DNA of 64,000 nucleotides from Polynucleobacter hallstattensis (GTDB lineage: Bacteria; Pseudomonadota; Gammaproteobacteria; Burkholderiales; Burkholderiaceae), in assembly GCF_018881835.1 (NCBI RefSeq), contig NZ_JACVPO010000001.1, positions 992,001 to 1,056,000 of the forward strand, given 5' to 3'. Positions within the stretch are counted from its first letter, which is position 1; every line of letters begins with the position of its first letter. The position numbers and the translations under genes were made by a program. Below, piece after piece: positions 18,740 through 29,629 of this stretch. The notes beneath the pieces were generated by a model. That model searched no databases, was not told where the DNA came from, and worked only from the letters and a program-made list of their open reading frames with translations.

Positions 18740-19647
18740 TAGTTTTTAGGCTTATTGGATACACCGGAGACCACGTGACCAGTTGGCGCTACTGAAGCAG
18801 CAGATTGGCAATGACCTGTTTGGTCATCAAAGAAAAAGTCTGGCTCGAACTCGCGGAGGAATTCACTTTTGGAAAGTCCGCCAAGGAACATGGCTTCATC
18901 AACATCAACACCCCAGGCCATCAACGTGCGAATAGCGCGCTCATGTGCAGGTGCGGAGCGAGCGGTTACCAAAGCAGTACGAATGCGCATCCCTTTCTCG
19001 CTAGTGGTGCGTTGCAAACTATGGAGTGCTTCTAGCAAAGGTTTGAATGGGCCCGGCGGCAGAGGGATCGCAGCTTTTTTGCTTTCATGATCTACAAAGG
19101 CTACCAAGCCTTCGCTCTGAAAGACTTGTTCAGCTTCATCGGAAAAGAGAACGGCATCTCCGTCAAATGCGATGCGGATTTCATTGGGGTGGGACTCTGC
19201 AGTCTTACTGGATTCTGGGTAAACCCGCGCCGCAGGAAAGCCTGCATCAATCGTAGCACGCACATCATCTTCATTTGCCGAGAGAAATAGGTTGGCATGT
19301 AAAGAGCGTAGGTAGTGATAGGGTGGGCGCCCTCTCGTGAATACGCCACGCTCTAAATGAAGACCATGGTGTTCAGCCGAACGAAACACACGCAAGCCGC
19401 TAACCGGGTCATTGCGAGAGAGAATCACTACCTCGACACGTTGCTCACCTTCTTCATTGAAGGCTAATAACTTCTTTACTAATGGAAAAGCAACTCCTGT
19501 TTGAGCGGCCTTAGACAGGCGCTCTAATTGCAGCTTCATATAGGCGCTGTCATCAGTGGATTCGAAGATACGATTCTCTTCCTCGAAATCAAATAGTGCA
19601 CGCGATGAAATCGCAACAACAAGTTTTCCGGTAAGTGTGTATGACAT
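18739..19647 (-). CDS. 5'-nucleotidase (cytosolic 5'-nucleotidase I type)
   Basis: Probably dephosphorylates nucleoside 5'-monophosphates. The 302-residue protein matches my memory of the bacterial 5'-nucleotidase family related to eukaryotic cN-I: VVAISSRALFDFEEENRIF near the start, VVILSRNDPVSGLRVFRS, then IRIAFDGDAVLFSDEAE (HAD-like DGD) and a later DFFFDDQTGHC. Substrate preference cannot be read from sequence. It overlaps queF by one base; linking nucleotide turnover with queuosine synthesis is only a possibility. Confidence 0.85.
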   Translation of the reverse strand: MSYTLTGKLVVAISSRALFDFEEENRIFESTDDSAYMKLQLERLSKAAQTGVAFPLVKKLLAFNEEGEQRVEVVILSRNDPVSGLRVFRSAEHHGLHLERGVFTRGRPPYHYLRSLHANLFLSANEDDVRATIDAGFPAARVYPESSKTAESHPNEIRIAFDGDAVLFSDEAEQVFQSEGLVAFVDHESKKAAIPLPPGPFKPLLEALHSLQRTTSEKGMRIRTALVTARSAPAHERAIRTLMAWGVDVDEAMFLGGLSKSEFLREFEPDFFFDDQTGHCQSAASVAPTGHVVSGVSNKPKN

Positions 19648-19674
19648 TACGAATTCGATCTTATGGATTAACTC

Positions 19675-21195
19675 TTATTTGAGAAAAAGGCGATAAGCCG
19701 GGTTATCGGTTTCATTCCAATGTGGATAGCCAAGTGACGCTAAGAAGTTTTGGAACTTCTTCTGTTCATTTTTAGGTACTTGTAAGCCAATAAGGATGCG
19801 GCCGTAATCTGCGCCATGATTGCGGTAATGAAAAAGACTGATATTCCAGTTCGGCGCCATACTCGTGAGGAACTTCATTAGAGCCCCTGGACGCTCTGGA
19901 AATTCAAAGCGGTAAAGTAATTCATCTTGGGCGAGAGCTGAGCGGCCGCCTACCATGTGGCGTAAGTGAGATTTCGCTAGTTCATCATGAGTCAGGTCGA
20001 TCGTTGCAAACTTTGCTTTACGAAAATGCTTTGCAAGCGTAGTGCTATCACTTGCCTTTTGGGTTCCGATGCCGACAAAAATATGAGCTTCACTTTGATC
20101 CGCAATGCGATAGTTAAATTCAGTGACATTGCGATTGCCGAGTAATTCACAGAAGCGCCTGAATGAGCCCCGCTCCTCAGGAATGGTTACAGCAAAAATA
20201 GCTTCGCGAAATTCACCCACGTCGGCACGTTCTGCGACAAAGCGCAGGCGACTGAAATTCATATTGGCACCACAAGCAATCGCTACCAATGTTTTCTTTT
20301 TCAGGCGATGCTTATCTACATACTTTTTCATACCAGCAATAGCTAAAGCACCAGCGGGCTCTAGAATGCTGCGGGTGTCTGTAAAGACATCATTGATCGC
20401 AGCGCAGATTTCATCGGTATCCACGGTGATGATGTCATCCACTACGCGTTTGCAAATGCGGAAAGTTTCTTTGCCAACCAACTTCACTGCCGTACCATCC
20501 GAGAAAAGCCCCACATCTTTCATCTCGATGCGCTTGTTGGCTTCAAGTGACCTTCTCATCGCATCCGAGTCAACTGATTGAACGCCGATCACTTTAGTCT
20601 TGGGGCTGACAGCTTTGACATATTCCCCAATGCCAGCGATTAAACCACCACCACCAATAGCTACAAAAATGGCATCAATTGGTTCTTGGTGTTGCTGAAA
20701 GATCTCCAGGGCAATGGTGCCTTGTCCTGCAATCACATCGGGGTCATCAAAAGGATGAACAAAGGTTAGCCCTCGTTTTTTCTCTAAAAGCTCAGAGTAC
20801 TTAAAGGCATCGCTATAAGATTCGCCATGCAAAATCACCTCTACCCAAGGCCCCCCACGCGCCTTCACGGCATCGATTTTGAGGCTAGGAGTGGTGAGGG
20901 GCATCACGATGACTGCTTTGCACTTCATTTTGGCTGCCGCTAGGGCAACGCCTTGGGCATGATTGCCTGCTGAAGCGGCGATTACTCCCCTTTTTAGGGC
21001 TTCTGAGGGTAAATGGGCCATTTTGTTATAGGCGCCACGTAATTTGAATGAGAAAACCGGCTGGTTGTCCTCTCTTTTGAGTAATACTTGATTGCCTAGG
21101 CGCTTTGTGAGTTCGGGGGCTACTTGGAGCTCTGTTTCCCTAGCTACATCGTAGACTCGGGCCGATAAAATTTTCTTTAAATAGTTCGTTGCCAT
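19675..21195 (-). CDS. ilvA: Threonine ammonia-lyase, biosynthetic
   Basis: PLP enzyme converting threonine to 2-oxobutanoate, first step of isoleucine synthesis. The 506-residue protein has the PLP lysine K51 in FSFKLRGAYNKM, the glycine-rich phosphate loop GGGGLIAGIG, and two C-terminal ACT-like regulatory domains (about 330-505; ERGSFRRFCELLG and ERPGALMKFLTSM). Two domains indicate the isoleucine-inhibited biosynthetic form rather than the catabolic one. Its start is 135 bases from the divergent oxidoreductase gene. Confidence 0.97.
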   Translation of the reverse strand: MATNYLKKILSARVYDVARETELQVAPELTKRLGNQVLLKREDNQPVFSFKLRGAYNKMAHLPSEALKRGVIAASAGNHAQGVALAAAKMKCKAVIVMPLTTPSLKIDAVKARGGPWVEVILHGESYSDAFKYSELLEKKRGLTFVHPFDDPDVIAGQGTIALEIFQQHQEPIDAIFVAIGGGGLIAGIGEYVKAVSPKTKVIGVQSVDSDAMRRSLEANKRIEMKDVGLFSDGTAVKLVGKETFRICKRVVDDIITVDTDEICAAINDVFTDTRSILEPAGALAIAGMKKYVDKHRLKKKTLVAIACGANMNFSRLRFVAERADVGEFREAIFAVTIPEERGSFRRFCELLGNRNVTEFNYRIADQSEAHIFVGIGTQKASDSTTLAKHFRKAKFATIDLTHDELAKSHLRHMVGGRSALAQDELLYRFEFPERPGALMKFLTSMAPNWNISLFHYRNHGADYGRILIGLQVPKNEQKKFQNFLASLGYPHWNETDNPAYRLFLK

Positions 21196-21330
21196 GCGAT
21201 GAGCGTACCATGAACGGGCTCTAAGCCCTTAAATTTGAAGGGGTTTATCGCCCCAAGCCAACATCTTTATTGGTTTCCTGCCAATATCAACCTCCCTCAA
21301 TTAAAATGCACATTTACCAAATATGACGCT

Positions 21331-24300
21331 ATGAACGCCCCATTAGCTTTAAACCAGTTGTTGGATGCCGAAGCGGGTTCTCCCCGCCTCCGCGAAATTC
21401 CCTACAACTACACTTCCTTTTCTGATCGTGAAATTGTTATTCGCTTGTTGGGCGAGGAGTCATGGCGTGTTCTGAATGATTTGCGTGGGATTCGCCGCAC
21501 CGGCCGCTCAGCTCGTATGTTGTTCGAGGTGTTGGGTGATATCTGGGTAGTTCAACGCAACCCCTTCTTGCAAGACGACCTATTGGATAGCGCTAATCGC
21601 CGTCAGTTATTAATCGACGCTTTATGGCATCGCCTTGGCGAAGTCAAGAAAAGATCTAGCGGTGAATCGGTTGAGCAAGTTCAGGTTTTATTGAAAGCTG
21701 CACATCGCGCAGTTGAGAGTTTTGAGCAGGGTTTTAAAGAGGTGACGGAGATTCGTAAGCGTGCTCGAAAAGAGCTTGGCCGCATCACTGCTGCAGATAA
21801 TATTTGTTTTGATGGTGTTTCACGTGCAGCGCATGTAACCGATGCGACTGATTGGCGCGTTGAGTTTCCCTTAGTCGTTCTTAAGCCTGATTACGAGTCT
21901 GAGATCCCCGGCCTTGTGAAAGCATGTATTGCCTTGGGTTTAACCATCATTCCGCGTGGAGGTGGTACTGGTTATACCGGCGGTGCTATTCCTCTCTACG
22001 CTATGTCGGCAGTGATTAATACTGAAAAGCTTGAGCAGATTGATGGCGTTAAGGCAAAGCGTTTGCCAGGCGTGGATCATGAAGTTTCAACTATCTTTAC
22101 TGGTGCGGGAGTAGTTACACGTAGAGTCGCAGATGCGGCAGAGCGCTCTGGTCTAGTGTTTGCGGTTGATCCTACCTCTGCCGATGCTAGTTGTATTGGT
22201 GGCAACATTGCCATGAATGCCGGCGGTAAGAAGGCGGTCTTATGGGGTACTGCATTAGATAACTTAGCTAGCTGGCGCATGGTGGATCCAGAAGGTAACT
22301 GGCTTGATGTCGAGCGCCTTGATCACAACTTAGGAAAAATTCACGTTGCTGAACAAGTACGCTTTCAGCTGACTTGGTCTGATGGTGCGAGTGAGCCAGG
22401 CGAACACGTTCTCAAAACAGAAGTCTTGGAAGTAGAGGGTAAGCGCTTTCGTAAAGAGGGCTTGGGTAAGGATGTGACTGATAAGTTTTTATCAGGCTTA
22501 CCTGGTGTTCAAAAAGAAGGTTGCGATGGATTAATTACAAGCGCTACTTGGATTTTGCATCGCATGCCTAAATTCATGCGGACTATTTGCTTAGAGTTTT
22601 TTGGTCAAGCGCAAGAAGCTATTCCCAGCATTGTAGAAATTAAAGCGTATCTCGATGGCTTGACTAAGAATGGCGGACCAATTTTGGCCGGTCTAGAGCA
22701 CTTGGATGATCGGTATCTGAGGGCGGTTGGTTATTCCACTAAATCCAAGCGCAATGCAATGCCTAAGATGGTATTGATTGGTGATATTGCTGGTGATAAT
22801 GAAGAGGCTGTAGCAGCCGCGACTAGTGAAGTCGTGCGCATGGCAAACAATCGTGTAGGCGAAGGTTTTGTGGCAGTGAGCGCTGAAGCGCGTAAGAAGT
22901 TTTGGTTAGATCGTGCGCGTACTGCTGCGATTGCTCGTCATACCAATGCTTTTAAAATCAATGAAGATGTCGTGATTCCGCTGCCACGCATGGGCGAGTA
23001 CACCAACGGTATCGAGCGTATCAATATTGAGCTTTCACTCAAAAATAAATTACAAGTTTTAGATGGCCTAAAAGATTTCCTAAAAAAGAGCGCCCTGCCA
23101 CTTGGCAAGAACGATGAGGGCTATGAAATCCCCAGCGCTGAAATTTTGGGTGATCGCGTACAGCAAGCTCTTGAACTCATTGCCAAGGTACGGGCGCGCT
23201 GGTCGGATTGGCTGACGCAGATGGATACGTATTTTCCGGATCTACAAAATTACAGTTTGCGCGCCTCATGGAAAACAGAAGTGCGCTCTGAACTCAGAAT
23301 CATTTTTGGTGGCCTAGCATTTGAGCCTATCCTCAATGAACTGGAATCTATTCACAAAAATATTTTACGTAAGCGTGTATTTATAGCGCTACATATGCAC
23401 GCTGGCGATGGTAATGTGCACACCAACATACCAGTAAATTCGGATGACTACGAGATGCTGCAAGATGCTCATCGCGCTGTCGATCGGATTATGAAATTGG
23501 CTCGCTCATTAGATGGTGTGATTTCTGGTGAGCATGGTATTGGCATTACCAAGCTTGAGTACTTGACTGAAGCTGAGCTTAAGGATTTCCGCGCCTACAA
23601 AATGCGTATAGATCCTGAAGGCCGCTTTAACAAGGGTAAGTTAATGCCGCATGCGGATCTCAGCATTGCCTATACCCCAAGCTTTGGTTTGATGGGTCAT
23701 GAATCCATCATCATGCAGCAAAGTGACATTGGTGCGATTGCTGATAGCGTGAAAGATTGCTTGCGTTGTGGAAAGTGCAAGCCAGTCTGCTCTACGCATG
23801 TACCGCGCGCCAATTTACTGTACAGCCCGCGTGACAAAATTTTGGCAACCTCTTCGTTAATCGAAGCCTTCTTGTACGAAGAGCAAACGCGTCGTGGCGT
23901 ATCGATTCGTCATTGGGAAATGTTTGATGACGTAGCAGCACACTGCACTGTATGCCATAAGTGTTTGACACCTTGCCCTGTCAATATTGATTTTGGTGAG
24001 GTCTCGATGAACATGCGCAACTTGTTGCGCAAGATGGGGCAGCAACGCTTTAATCCGGGAACAGCGGCATCGATGATGTTCTTAAATGCTACCGATCCCG
24101 ATACTATTAACTTGCTTCGCAAGACCATGATTGGTTGGGGTTATAAGCTTCAGCGTTTGGGCAATGATGTGTTCCGTAAGCTCGCTCGCAAACAAACTGC
24201 GCACCCACCTGCCACAGTAAGCAAGCCGAACATTAAAGAGCAGGTTATTTTCTTTGTAAATAAGAAGATGCCTGGCAATCTGCCGAAGAAAACCGCTCGT

Positions 24301-25170
24301 GCACTCTTGGATATTGAAGATGCAAATTACGTGCCGATTATTCGGGATCCAAAAACAACTTCCGCAGATACTGAAGCAGTGTTCTATTTCCCCGGTTGTG
24401 GTTCTGAGCGCTTGTTTTCACAAGTAGGTTTAGCTACACAAGCGATGTTGTGGAATGTAGGTGTACAAACAGTATTACCTCCAGGCTACCTCTGCTGCGG
24501 CTATCCACAGCGTGGCAATGGCGACTTCGACAAAGCAGAAAAGATGATTACGGATAACCGTGTTCTTTTTCATCGCGTAGCCAATACCCTAAATTACTTA
24601 GATATCAAGACCGTTGTGGTTTCATGTGGCACTTGTTATGACCAGTTAGCAGGTTATCAGTTTGAGCAGATCTTCCCTGGTTGCCGCATTATTGATATTC
24701 ATGAGTACTTACTAGAGAAGGGTGTCAAGCTTTCGAATGTGACTGGTGTGAAGTACATGTATCACGATCCATGCCACTCACCAATGAAGTTGCAAGACCC
24801 CCTCAAGACAGTGAATGAGCTGATTCAGTCAGAAGATGGAAAAGCGATCCAGAAAAATGATCGATGCTGTGGTGAGTCTGGCACTCTTGCGGTGACACGT
24901 CCTGATATTTCAACTCAGGTACGTTTCCGCAAGCAAATTGAGATGGAGAAGGCTGCTAACGAATTGCGTAAAGATGATTTCACTGGTGAGGTCAAAGTGC
25001 TCACTAGCTGCCCATCTTGTCTGCAAGGCCTCACTCGCTTTGATGCGGATAGTGATACTACGGCCGACTACATCGTGGTTGAAATGGCGCAAAAGTTATT
25101 AGGTCCTGATTGGATGCAAGATTACGTTGCTAAGGCAAATCAAGGTGGTATTGAGAGGGTATTGGTTTAA
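21331..25170 (+). CDS. Giant FAD-linked / Fe-S oxidoreductase (DUF3683 + GlcD-like + HdrB-like CCG domains)
   Basis: A 1279-residue fusion. Order: an N-terminal DUF3683-type region (about 10-165); an FAD-binding PCMH domain (about 175-330; [11 protein letters not shown] near 208); the FAD-oxidase C-terminal domain (about 460-790, with [10 protein letters not shown] and GEHGIGITK); two cysteine clusters [11 protein letters not shown] (from 810) and [11 protein letters not shown] (from 872), each C-X2-C-X2-C-X3-C; then two CCG domains (FFPGCGSE near 1023, LCCGYP near 1055, [14 protein letters not shown]). This suggests oxidation of a D-2-hydroxy acid with electrons passed to Fe-S clusters; the substrate (lactate, glycolate, 2-hydroxyglutarate) is unknown. 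I chose ATG 21331 (MNAPLALNQ) over an upstream frame extension to 21235. The stop overlaps the DUF971 start by one base. Confidence 0.9.
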   Translation: MNAPLALNQLLDAEAGSPRLREIPYNYTSFSDREIVIRLLGEESWRVLNDLRGIRRTGRSARMLFEVLGDIWVVQRNPFLQDDLLDSANRRQLLIDALWHRLGEVKKRSSGESVEQVQVLLKAAHRAVESFEQGFKEVTEIRKRARKELGRITAADNICFDGVSRAAHVTDATDWRVEFPLVVLKPDYESEIPGLVKACIALGLTIIPRGGGTGYTGGAIPLYAMSAVINTEKLEQIDGVKAKRLPGVDHEVSTIFTGAGVVTRRVADAAERSGLVFAVDPTSADASCIGGNIAMNAGGKKAVLWGTALDNLASWRMVDPEGNWLDVERLDHNLGKIHVAEQVRFQLTWSDGASEPGEHVLKTEVLEVEGKRFRKEGLGKDVTDKFLSGLPGVQKEGCDGLITSATWILHRMPKFMRTICLEFFGQAQEAIPSIVEIKAYLDGLTKNGGPILAGLEHLDDRYLRAVGYSTKSKRNAMPKMVLIGDIAGDNEEAVAAATSEVVRMANNRVGEGFVAVSAEARKKFWLDRARTAAIARHTNAFKINEDVVIPLPRMGEYTNGIERINIELSLKNKLQVLDGLKDFLKKSALPLGKNDEGYEIPSAEILGDRVQQALELIAKVRARWSDWLTQMDTYFPDLQNYSLRASWKTEVRSELRIIFGGLAFEPILNELESIHKNILRKRVFIALHMHAGDGNVHTNIPVNSDDYEMLQDAHRAVDRIMKLARSLDGVISGEHGIGITKLEYLTEAELKDFRAYKMRIDPEGRFNKGKLMPHADLSIAYTPSFGLMGHESIIMQQSDIGAIADSVKDCLRCGKCKPVCSTHVPRANLLYSPRDKILATSSLIEAFLYEEQTRRGVSIRHWEMFDDVAAHCTVCHKCLTPCPVNIDFGEVSMNMRNLLRKMGQQRFNPGTAASMMFLNATDPDTINLLRKTMIGWGYKLQRLGNDVFRKLARKQTAHPPATVSKPNIKEQVIFFVNKKMPGNLPKKTARALLDIEDANYVPIIRDPKTTSADTEAVFYFPGCGSERLFSQVGLATQAMLWNVGVQTVLPPGYLCCGYPQRGNGDFDKAEKMITDNRVLFHRVANTLNYLDIKTVVVSCGTCYDQLAGYQFEQIFPGCRIIDIHEYLLEKGVKLSNVTGVKYMYHDPCHSPMKLQDPLKTVNELIQSEDGKAIQKNDRCCGESGTLAVTRPDISTQVRFRKQIEMEKAANELRKDDFTGEVKVLTSCPSCLQGLTRFDADSDTTADYIVVEMAQKLLGPDWMQDYVAKANQGGIERVLV

Positions 25171-25559
25171 TGATTCCAACTAATGTTGTAGTGCATCAGC
25201 AGTCAAAAGTGCTAGAGCTCTCTTATGAGAATGGCAATACCTTTCGCCTACCTTTTGAATTTCTAAGGGTGGTGTCTCCTTCGGCTGAAGTCCAAGGTCA
25301 TGGTCCTGGGCAGGAGACTTTACAAACAGGTAAGCGTGAAGTGCTGATAGCAAACATTGAGCCAGTAGGTCACTACGCTCTTAAGCCTTCCTTTTCTGAT
25401 GGACATGATTCTGGTTTGTATTCTTGGGACTACCTGCAATTTTTATGCGAGAACCAAGAAGCACTTTGGAAAGAGCACTTGGATAAACTAGCTGCTGCTG
25501 GCCTAGATCGTGATGCGCCAATGAGTGTTGCTGGCGGTAAATCTTGTGGCAGTCATTAA
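25170..25559 (+). CDS. DUF971 protein (gamma-butyrobetaine hydroxylase N-terminal-like domain)
   Basis: Small protein of unsettled function. The 129 residues carry the DUF971 pattern: LELSYENGNTFRLPFEFLRV, then NIEPVGHYALKPSFSDGHDSGLYSWDYL, and a short tail ending KSCGSH. DUF971 domains are found alone or joined to Mrp/ApbC-type Fe-S carriers, so a role in Fe-S protein maturation is a reasonable guess. Its ATG overlaps the stop of the giant Fe-S oxidoreductase (TAATG), and ubiE follows 28 bases on; translation coupling to the oxidoreductase is likely. Confidence 0.9.
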   Translation: MIPTNVVVHQQSKVLELSYENGNTFRLPFEFLRVVSPSAEVQGHGPGQETLQTGKREVLIANIEPVGHYALKPSFSDGHDSGLYSWDYLQFLCENQEALWKEHLDKLAAAGLDRDAPMSVAGGKSCGSH

Positions 25560-25587
25560 CCGCCGTTTCAGTTAAGTAAAGAAGAAT

Positions 25588-26331
25588 ATGAGTAAGACCC
25601 ATTTTGGATACCAAAGCGTTGATGAGGCTGAAAAAGCAGGTAAGGTCGCTGAGGTATTTCATTCTGTAGCGAGTAAATATGACGTCATGAATGATTTGAT
25701 GTCATTTGGACTTCATCGCTTGTGGAAAAAAGTGACGATTGCTCGTGCTCAAGTGCGCCCTGGTCAAAAAGTATTGGATATTGCCGGCGGTACGGGCGAC
25801 TTAGCTACTGCCTTTGCACGTGCAGCAGGCTGGGGCCATAACCCTGAAGCTCAAGTATGGCTAAGTGACATCAATGCTTCCATGTTGGGAGTTGGCCGTG
25901 ATCGCCTTCTCGATCAGGGACTAGCTTTACCCTGCGTTCAGTTCGATGCGGAGAAAATCCCTTTCCCCGCGAATCACTTTGATGTGGTGACAGTGGCGTT
26001 TGGCTTGCGAAACATGACTCATAAGGACGTTGCTTTGGCTGAGATGCTCAGAGTAATTAAGCCTGGTGGTCGAGTGTTGGTGCTGGAGTTCTCGAAACCG
26101 GATGCCTTTTTAGGGCCCATTTATGACACCTATTCATTTAAGGTGTTGCCTTGGCTGGGAGAAAAGATTGCCCAAGATTCTGAGAGCTATCGCTATCTGG
26201 CTGAATCTATTCGGATGCATCCGGATGCCCAAGCCCTTAAAGACATCATGCTGGGAGTGGGTTTTGACGAGGTAGATACCCATAGAATGACTGGGGGTAT
26301 CGTTGCGCTCCATATTGGTATTAAATACTAG
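25588..26331 (+). CDS. ubiE: Ubiquinone/menaquinone C-methyltransferase UbiE
   Basis: SAM-dependent C-methylation of the quinone ring in ubiquinone (and, where present, menaquinone) synthesis. The 247-residue protein has SAM motif [13 protein letters not shown], the [14 protein letters not shown] motif, and [19 protein letters not shown], all family hallmarks. It follows DUF971 closely and opens a run of ubiquinone genes with ubiJ and ubiB, separated by a Tim44-like gene. Confidence 0.97.
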   Translation: MSKTHFGYQSVDEAEKAGKVAEVFHSVASKYDVMNDLMSFGLHRLWKKVTIARAQVRPGQKVLDIAGGTGDLATAFARAAGWGHNPEAQVWLSDINASMLGVGRDRLLDQGLALPCVQFDAEKIPFPANHFDVVTVAFGLRNMTHKDVALAEMLRVIKPGGRVLVLEFSKPDAFLGPIYDTYSFKVLPWLGEKIAQDSESYRYLAESIRMHPDAQALKDIMLGVGFDEVDTHRMTGGIVALHIGIKY

Positions 26332-26387
26332 TGTTTTTGTAGTTTTTGTTGGTCAAGAATTAGAGTAGTTCTATAGGGGATCAAAAT

Positions 26388-27302
26388 ATGAGTAAGCATT
26401 TCTTCAAAGCAGTTCTGTTAAGCGTTAGCTTAATATTTGCTACCGTTGGTCATGCCAATGCTGCCCGTCTAGGTAGCGGTAAAAGTGTCGGTAAGGCACC
26501 AAGTGCACCAATGCAAAAACAAGCTACTCCCGCACAAAAGCCAACTCAACAAGCGCAACCAACGGCACCAGCTGCAGCTCCTCAAGCGCCAGCACCAAGT
26601 CGCTTTGGTGGCATGGGTGGAATCTTAGGTGGCTTAGCTGCAGGTCTTGGTATTGGTTTTCTCTTATCCCATTTTGGTTTAGGTGAGGGCGCATCCTCAT
26701 TGATTACTGGCTTACTGATTGCAGCTCTAGCTGGATTTGCCATCATGTTCATCATGAGAAAAATGATGCCTGCTTTATCTGGCGCTAATAAGAGTCCTCA
26801 AATGACTGCGCAAGGTATGCAGCGTAGCAATCTAGATCAGGCGCCAAGACAAGAGCCTGCGTTTACACCAACTGCTAGTGCATTCGGTGGTGTTGCTGCT
26901 TCTGAGCCTGCACCATTTCAATCAACGTTGCCGCCAGGGTTTGATGAGTACGCATTTTTGGATAACGCTAAACAGTTTTTCTCAGGCTTACAAAAAGCGT
27001 GGGATCAGGGCGATTTAGCTGCATTGCGTGAGTACACCACCGCGGAGATGTATGCCACGATTGAGCAAGATCTGGCCGGACGTGCTGACAGCGCTAATCA
27101 AACCGATGTAGTGACACTCAATGCACAGTTGCTCGGAATTGAGACAGCTGACAATACGTACTACTGTAGCGTTCAGTTCACGGGCATGATTCGTGAACAA
27201 GTAGGTGCACAAGCAAATAGTTTCTCTGAAGTGTGGAACCTTAGCAAGCCGGTAAGCGGTCCTGGAGGCTGGGTACTAGCGGGTATCTCCCAGTTAGTTT
27301 AA
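26388..27302 (+). CDS. Tim44-like domain membrane protein
   Basis: Unknown function. The 304-residue protein has a signal peptide (residues 1-25, ending HANAA), a Pro/Ala/Gln-rich low-complexity stretch (about 35-70), a Gly-rich hydrophobic region with one or two membrane segments (about 75-125; GFLLSHFGLG, LLIAALAGFAIMFIM), and a C-terminal Tim44/NTF2-like fold (about 180-304; FLDNAKQFFSGLQKAWDQGD and YYCSVQFTGMIREQ). Tim44-like bacterial proteins are common near ubi genes in this group. Followed by an intrinsic terminator, so it can end a transcript begun upstream. Confidence 0.85.
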   Translation: MSKHFFKAVLLSVSLIFATVGHANAARLGSGKSVGKAPSAPMQKQATPAQKPTQQAQPTAPAAAPQAPAPSRFGGMGGILGGLAAGLGIGFLLSHFGLGEGASSLITGLLIAALAGFAIMFIMRKMMPALSGANKSPQMTAQGMQRSNLDQAPRQEPAFTPTASAFGGVAASEPAPFQSTLPPGFDEYAFLDNAKQFFSGLQKAWDQGDLAALREYTTAEMYATIEQDLAGRADSANQTDVVTLNAQLLGIETADNTYYCSVQFTGMIREQVGAQANSFSEVWNLSKPVSGPGGWVLAGISQLV

Positions 27303-27326
27303 GCTTGTAGTACTTTCCACCGAAAG

Positions 27327-27348
27327 CCCGCACTTGTGCGGGTTTTTT
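27327..27348 (+). terminator. Intrinsic terminator after the Tim44-like gene
   Basis: Stem CCCGCA/TGCGGG (or 7 bp with a 2-base loop) at 27327-27342 is followed by six T residues. It sits 24 bases past the stop and just before ubiJ, splitting ubiE from ubiJ-ubiB at the transcript level. Confidence 0.85.
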
Positions 27349-27354
27349 ACACTG

Positions 27355-27972
27355 ATGAACACCGTATCTCCCACCACCCACCATATTGCAGCGTCTGCCG
27401 CTTGCCGAGGAATAAATCACATCCTGAAAGCTGAGCCATGGGCTATGGGTGAATTGGCGCGCCATGCTGGCAAAGTCATTTTGCTCAGTTTGCCGATTGG
27501 GCAGCTTTTTTTTGAGATAGCGCCGGAGGGCTCCCTGCTTGCCTTGACTCATGCGGATACCCCGTCATTAGAGTTGGAAGTTTCACCTGAAGCTTTGAGC
27601 GCTTTAGCTGGTGGCCCTGGCAACTTGCGGGAGCAAGCAATGAAGTCGGTGAGGATTACTGGCGATGCTGACTTGGCACAGTTATTGGGTCGATTAGCAG
27701 GGCAAATTCGGTGGGAGTATGAGGAAGACCTAGCGCGCTTCATTGGAGATGCACCTGCAAACTTTGCTGTACGGCAAGGTAAGAAATTCATTTCTGCTGG
27801 GAAATCTGCAGCGACCGATCTAATAGAAAATGTAATTGAATATGTCAGTGAAGAAAGAAAAGTCCTCTTGAATAAACGAGATTTTTTAATTCGTAAGAAT
27901 GAATTAAATGTGTTGCGTGATGCGGTTGATCGCCTAGAAAAGCGCATCCAAATTTTAGAGCGAAAAGGTTAA
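27355..27972 (+). CDS. ubiJ: Ubiquinone biosynthesis accessory factor UbiJ (SCP2 domain)
   Basis: Lipid-binding accessory protein that helps form the soluble complex making ubiquinone. The 205-residue product has an SCP2-type fold (about 10-115, with SVRITGDADLAQLLGRLAG) and a C-terminal region (NELNVLRDAVDRLEKRIQILERKG) predicted to be coiled coil. I chose ATG 27355 (MNTVSPTT) because the upstream frame start at 27334 lies within the terminator. ubiB starts 6 bases after its stop, the usual ubiJ-ubiB pairing. Confidence 0.9.
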   Translation: MNTVSPTTHHIAASAACRGINHILKAEPWAMGELARHAGKVILLSLPIGQLFFEIAPEGSLLALTHADTPSLELEVSPEALSALAGGPGNLREQAMKSVRITGDADLAQLLGRLAGQIRWEYEEDLARFIGDAPANFAVRQGKKFISAGKSAATDLIENVIEYVSEERKVLLNKRDFLIRKNELNVLRDAVDRLEKRIQILERKG

Positions 27973-27978
27973 TTCATT

Positions 27979-29565
27979 GTGCGTCGTTTAGCCCGTCTCT
28001 ATTTCATTTTCTTTACCGCATGGCGTTATGGCTTATTGCCACTACTGCGCGATATTCTGAAGCCTGGTATTTCTCGTGGTCTATTAACTATTCTTTGTTG
28101 GATATCACCAGGACAATCTCTACCTAGGGGTGAGCGTATCCGCCTGACCTTAGAAGCGCTCGGCCCGATCTTTGTAAAATTTGGACAAGTGCTTTCTACT
28201 CGACGTGATTTATTATCAGAAGACATCGCCAATGAATTAGCAAAGTTGCAGGATCAAGTACCACCATTTTCCAATACAGAATCACGACTCTTAATTGAGA
28301 AGGCGCTGGGTTTATCGATTGAAGAAGTCTTTATTAGTTTTGATGCAACACCGGTAGCTAGCGCTTCTGTAGCTCAGGTACATTTTGGAACTTTGCGTGC
28401 CACTGAGAGGCATCCAGAATGGAATGGACGAGAAGTTGCGATCAAGGTCTTACGTCCAGGCATTCTCCCGGTTATTGAGAGTGATATTGCTCTAATGTAT
28501 GACCTAGCAAAAATTATTGAAAAATTATCTTCTGATGGTCGTCGTTTAAAGCCAACTGAAAACGTGGCGGAGTTTGATAGACATCTGCATGATGAGCTCG
28601 ATCTCATGCGTGAGGCTGCTAATGCCAGTCAGTTGAGAAGGTATTTTGTTGATTCAGACAAGCTCATGATTCCAGAAATGTATTGGGATTTATGTCACAC
28701 CAATGTGATTGTCATGGAAAAAATGAACGGTATATCTATCGGTCGTTTTGATGAGTTACGTGCCGCTGGAGTAGATTTCAAAAAATTAGCGGCAGAGGGT
28801 GTGGAGATATTTTTTACCCAAGTATTCGAACATGGTTTTTTCCACGCAGATATGCATCCTGGAAATATTATGATTAGCTTGGAGCCAGATAGTTTTGGGC
28901 GATTTATTTCTTTGGATTTCGGAATTGTTGGCGCATTAAGTGAGACCGATAAAAACTACTTGGCGCTTAATTTTTTAGCCTTCTTTAATCGAGATTACCG
29001 GCGTGTAGCAGAATTGCATGTGGAATCTGGTTGGGTGCCTGCAGATACCCGTGTGGAAGAATTAGAAGGTGCGGTACGCTCCGTTTGCGAACCTTACTTT
29101 GATCGACCTTTAAAAGACATCTCTTTGGGCATTGTTCTGGTTCGTTTGTTCCAAACATCTCGTCGTTTTAAGGTCGAAGTGCAGCCACAACTATCTCTGC
29201 TATCAAAGACATTGCTAAATGTGGAAGGTTTAGCGCGTGAATTAGATCCTGATCTCGATCTTTGGCAGACTGCAAAGCCGATTCTGGAAAAATGGATCAG
29301 TAGGCAGTTGGGTTGGCGTGGATTGGTTGAGGGGCTTAAAAGTGAAGCGCCCTCTTGGGCAAAAATACTGCCAACCTTGCCCCGCCTGATTGCGGAGAGT
29401 TTGGCGCAAGGGCGCGGTCCGCAAAGAGACCAAAATGCTGAATTAGAGGTCTTAAAGGGGCTTTTAATGCAGGAAAGACGGACGCATCGCCTTTTGGTCG
29501 GCGCTTTGCTGTTCGTGGGTGGCTTTTTGGCTGGGATTTTGATAATCGGCCTTGGTCTGTACTAG
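27979..29565 (+). CDS. ubiB: Ubiquinone biosynthesis protein UbiB (atypical kinase/ATPase)
   Basis: ADCK/COQ8-family ATPase needed for ubiquinone synthesis, thought to extract or present lipid intermediates at the membrane. The 528-residue protein starts with GTG (MRRLARLYF). It has the family KxGQ motif in [13 protein letters not shown], the ATP-lysine region [11 protein letters not shown], the catalytic loop [12 protein letters not shown], and SLDFGIVG in the DFG position. Two C-terminal membrane segments (about 498-527) anchor it. Follows ubiJ with 6 bases between. Confidence 0.96.
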   Translation: MRRLARLYFIFFTAWRYGLLPLLRDILKPGISRGLLTILCWISPGQSLPRGERIRLTLEALGPIFVKFGQVLSTRRDLLSEDIANELAKLQDQVPPFSNTESRLLIEKALGLSIEEVFISFDATPVASASVAQVHFGTLRATERHPEWNGREVAIKVLRPGILPVIESDIALMYDLAKIIEKLSSDGRRLKPTENVAEFDRHLHDELDLMREAANASQLRRYFVDSDKLMIPEMYWDLCHTNVIVMEKMNGISIGRFDELRAAGVDFKKLAAEGVEIFFTQVFEHGFFHADMHPGNIMISLEPDSFGRFISLDFGIVGALSETDKNYLALNFLAFFNRDYRRVAELHVESGWVPADTRVEELEGAVRSVCEPYFDRPLKDISLGIVLVRLFQTSRRFKVEVQPQLSLLSKTLLNVEGLARELDPDLDLWQTAKPILEKWISRQLGWRGLVEGLKSEAPSWAKILPTLPRLIAESLAQGRGPQRDQNAELEVLKGLLMQERRTHRLLVGALLFVGGFLAGILIIGLGLY

Positions 29566-29629
29566 ACTGTCCCCGGCTGCCGCTTAAACCGCTAAAATGC
29601 CAGGTTAGGCAAAGCGTAAGCGTGGGCAA

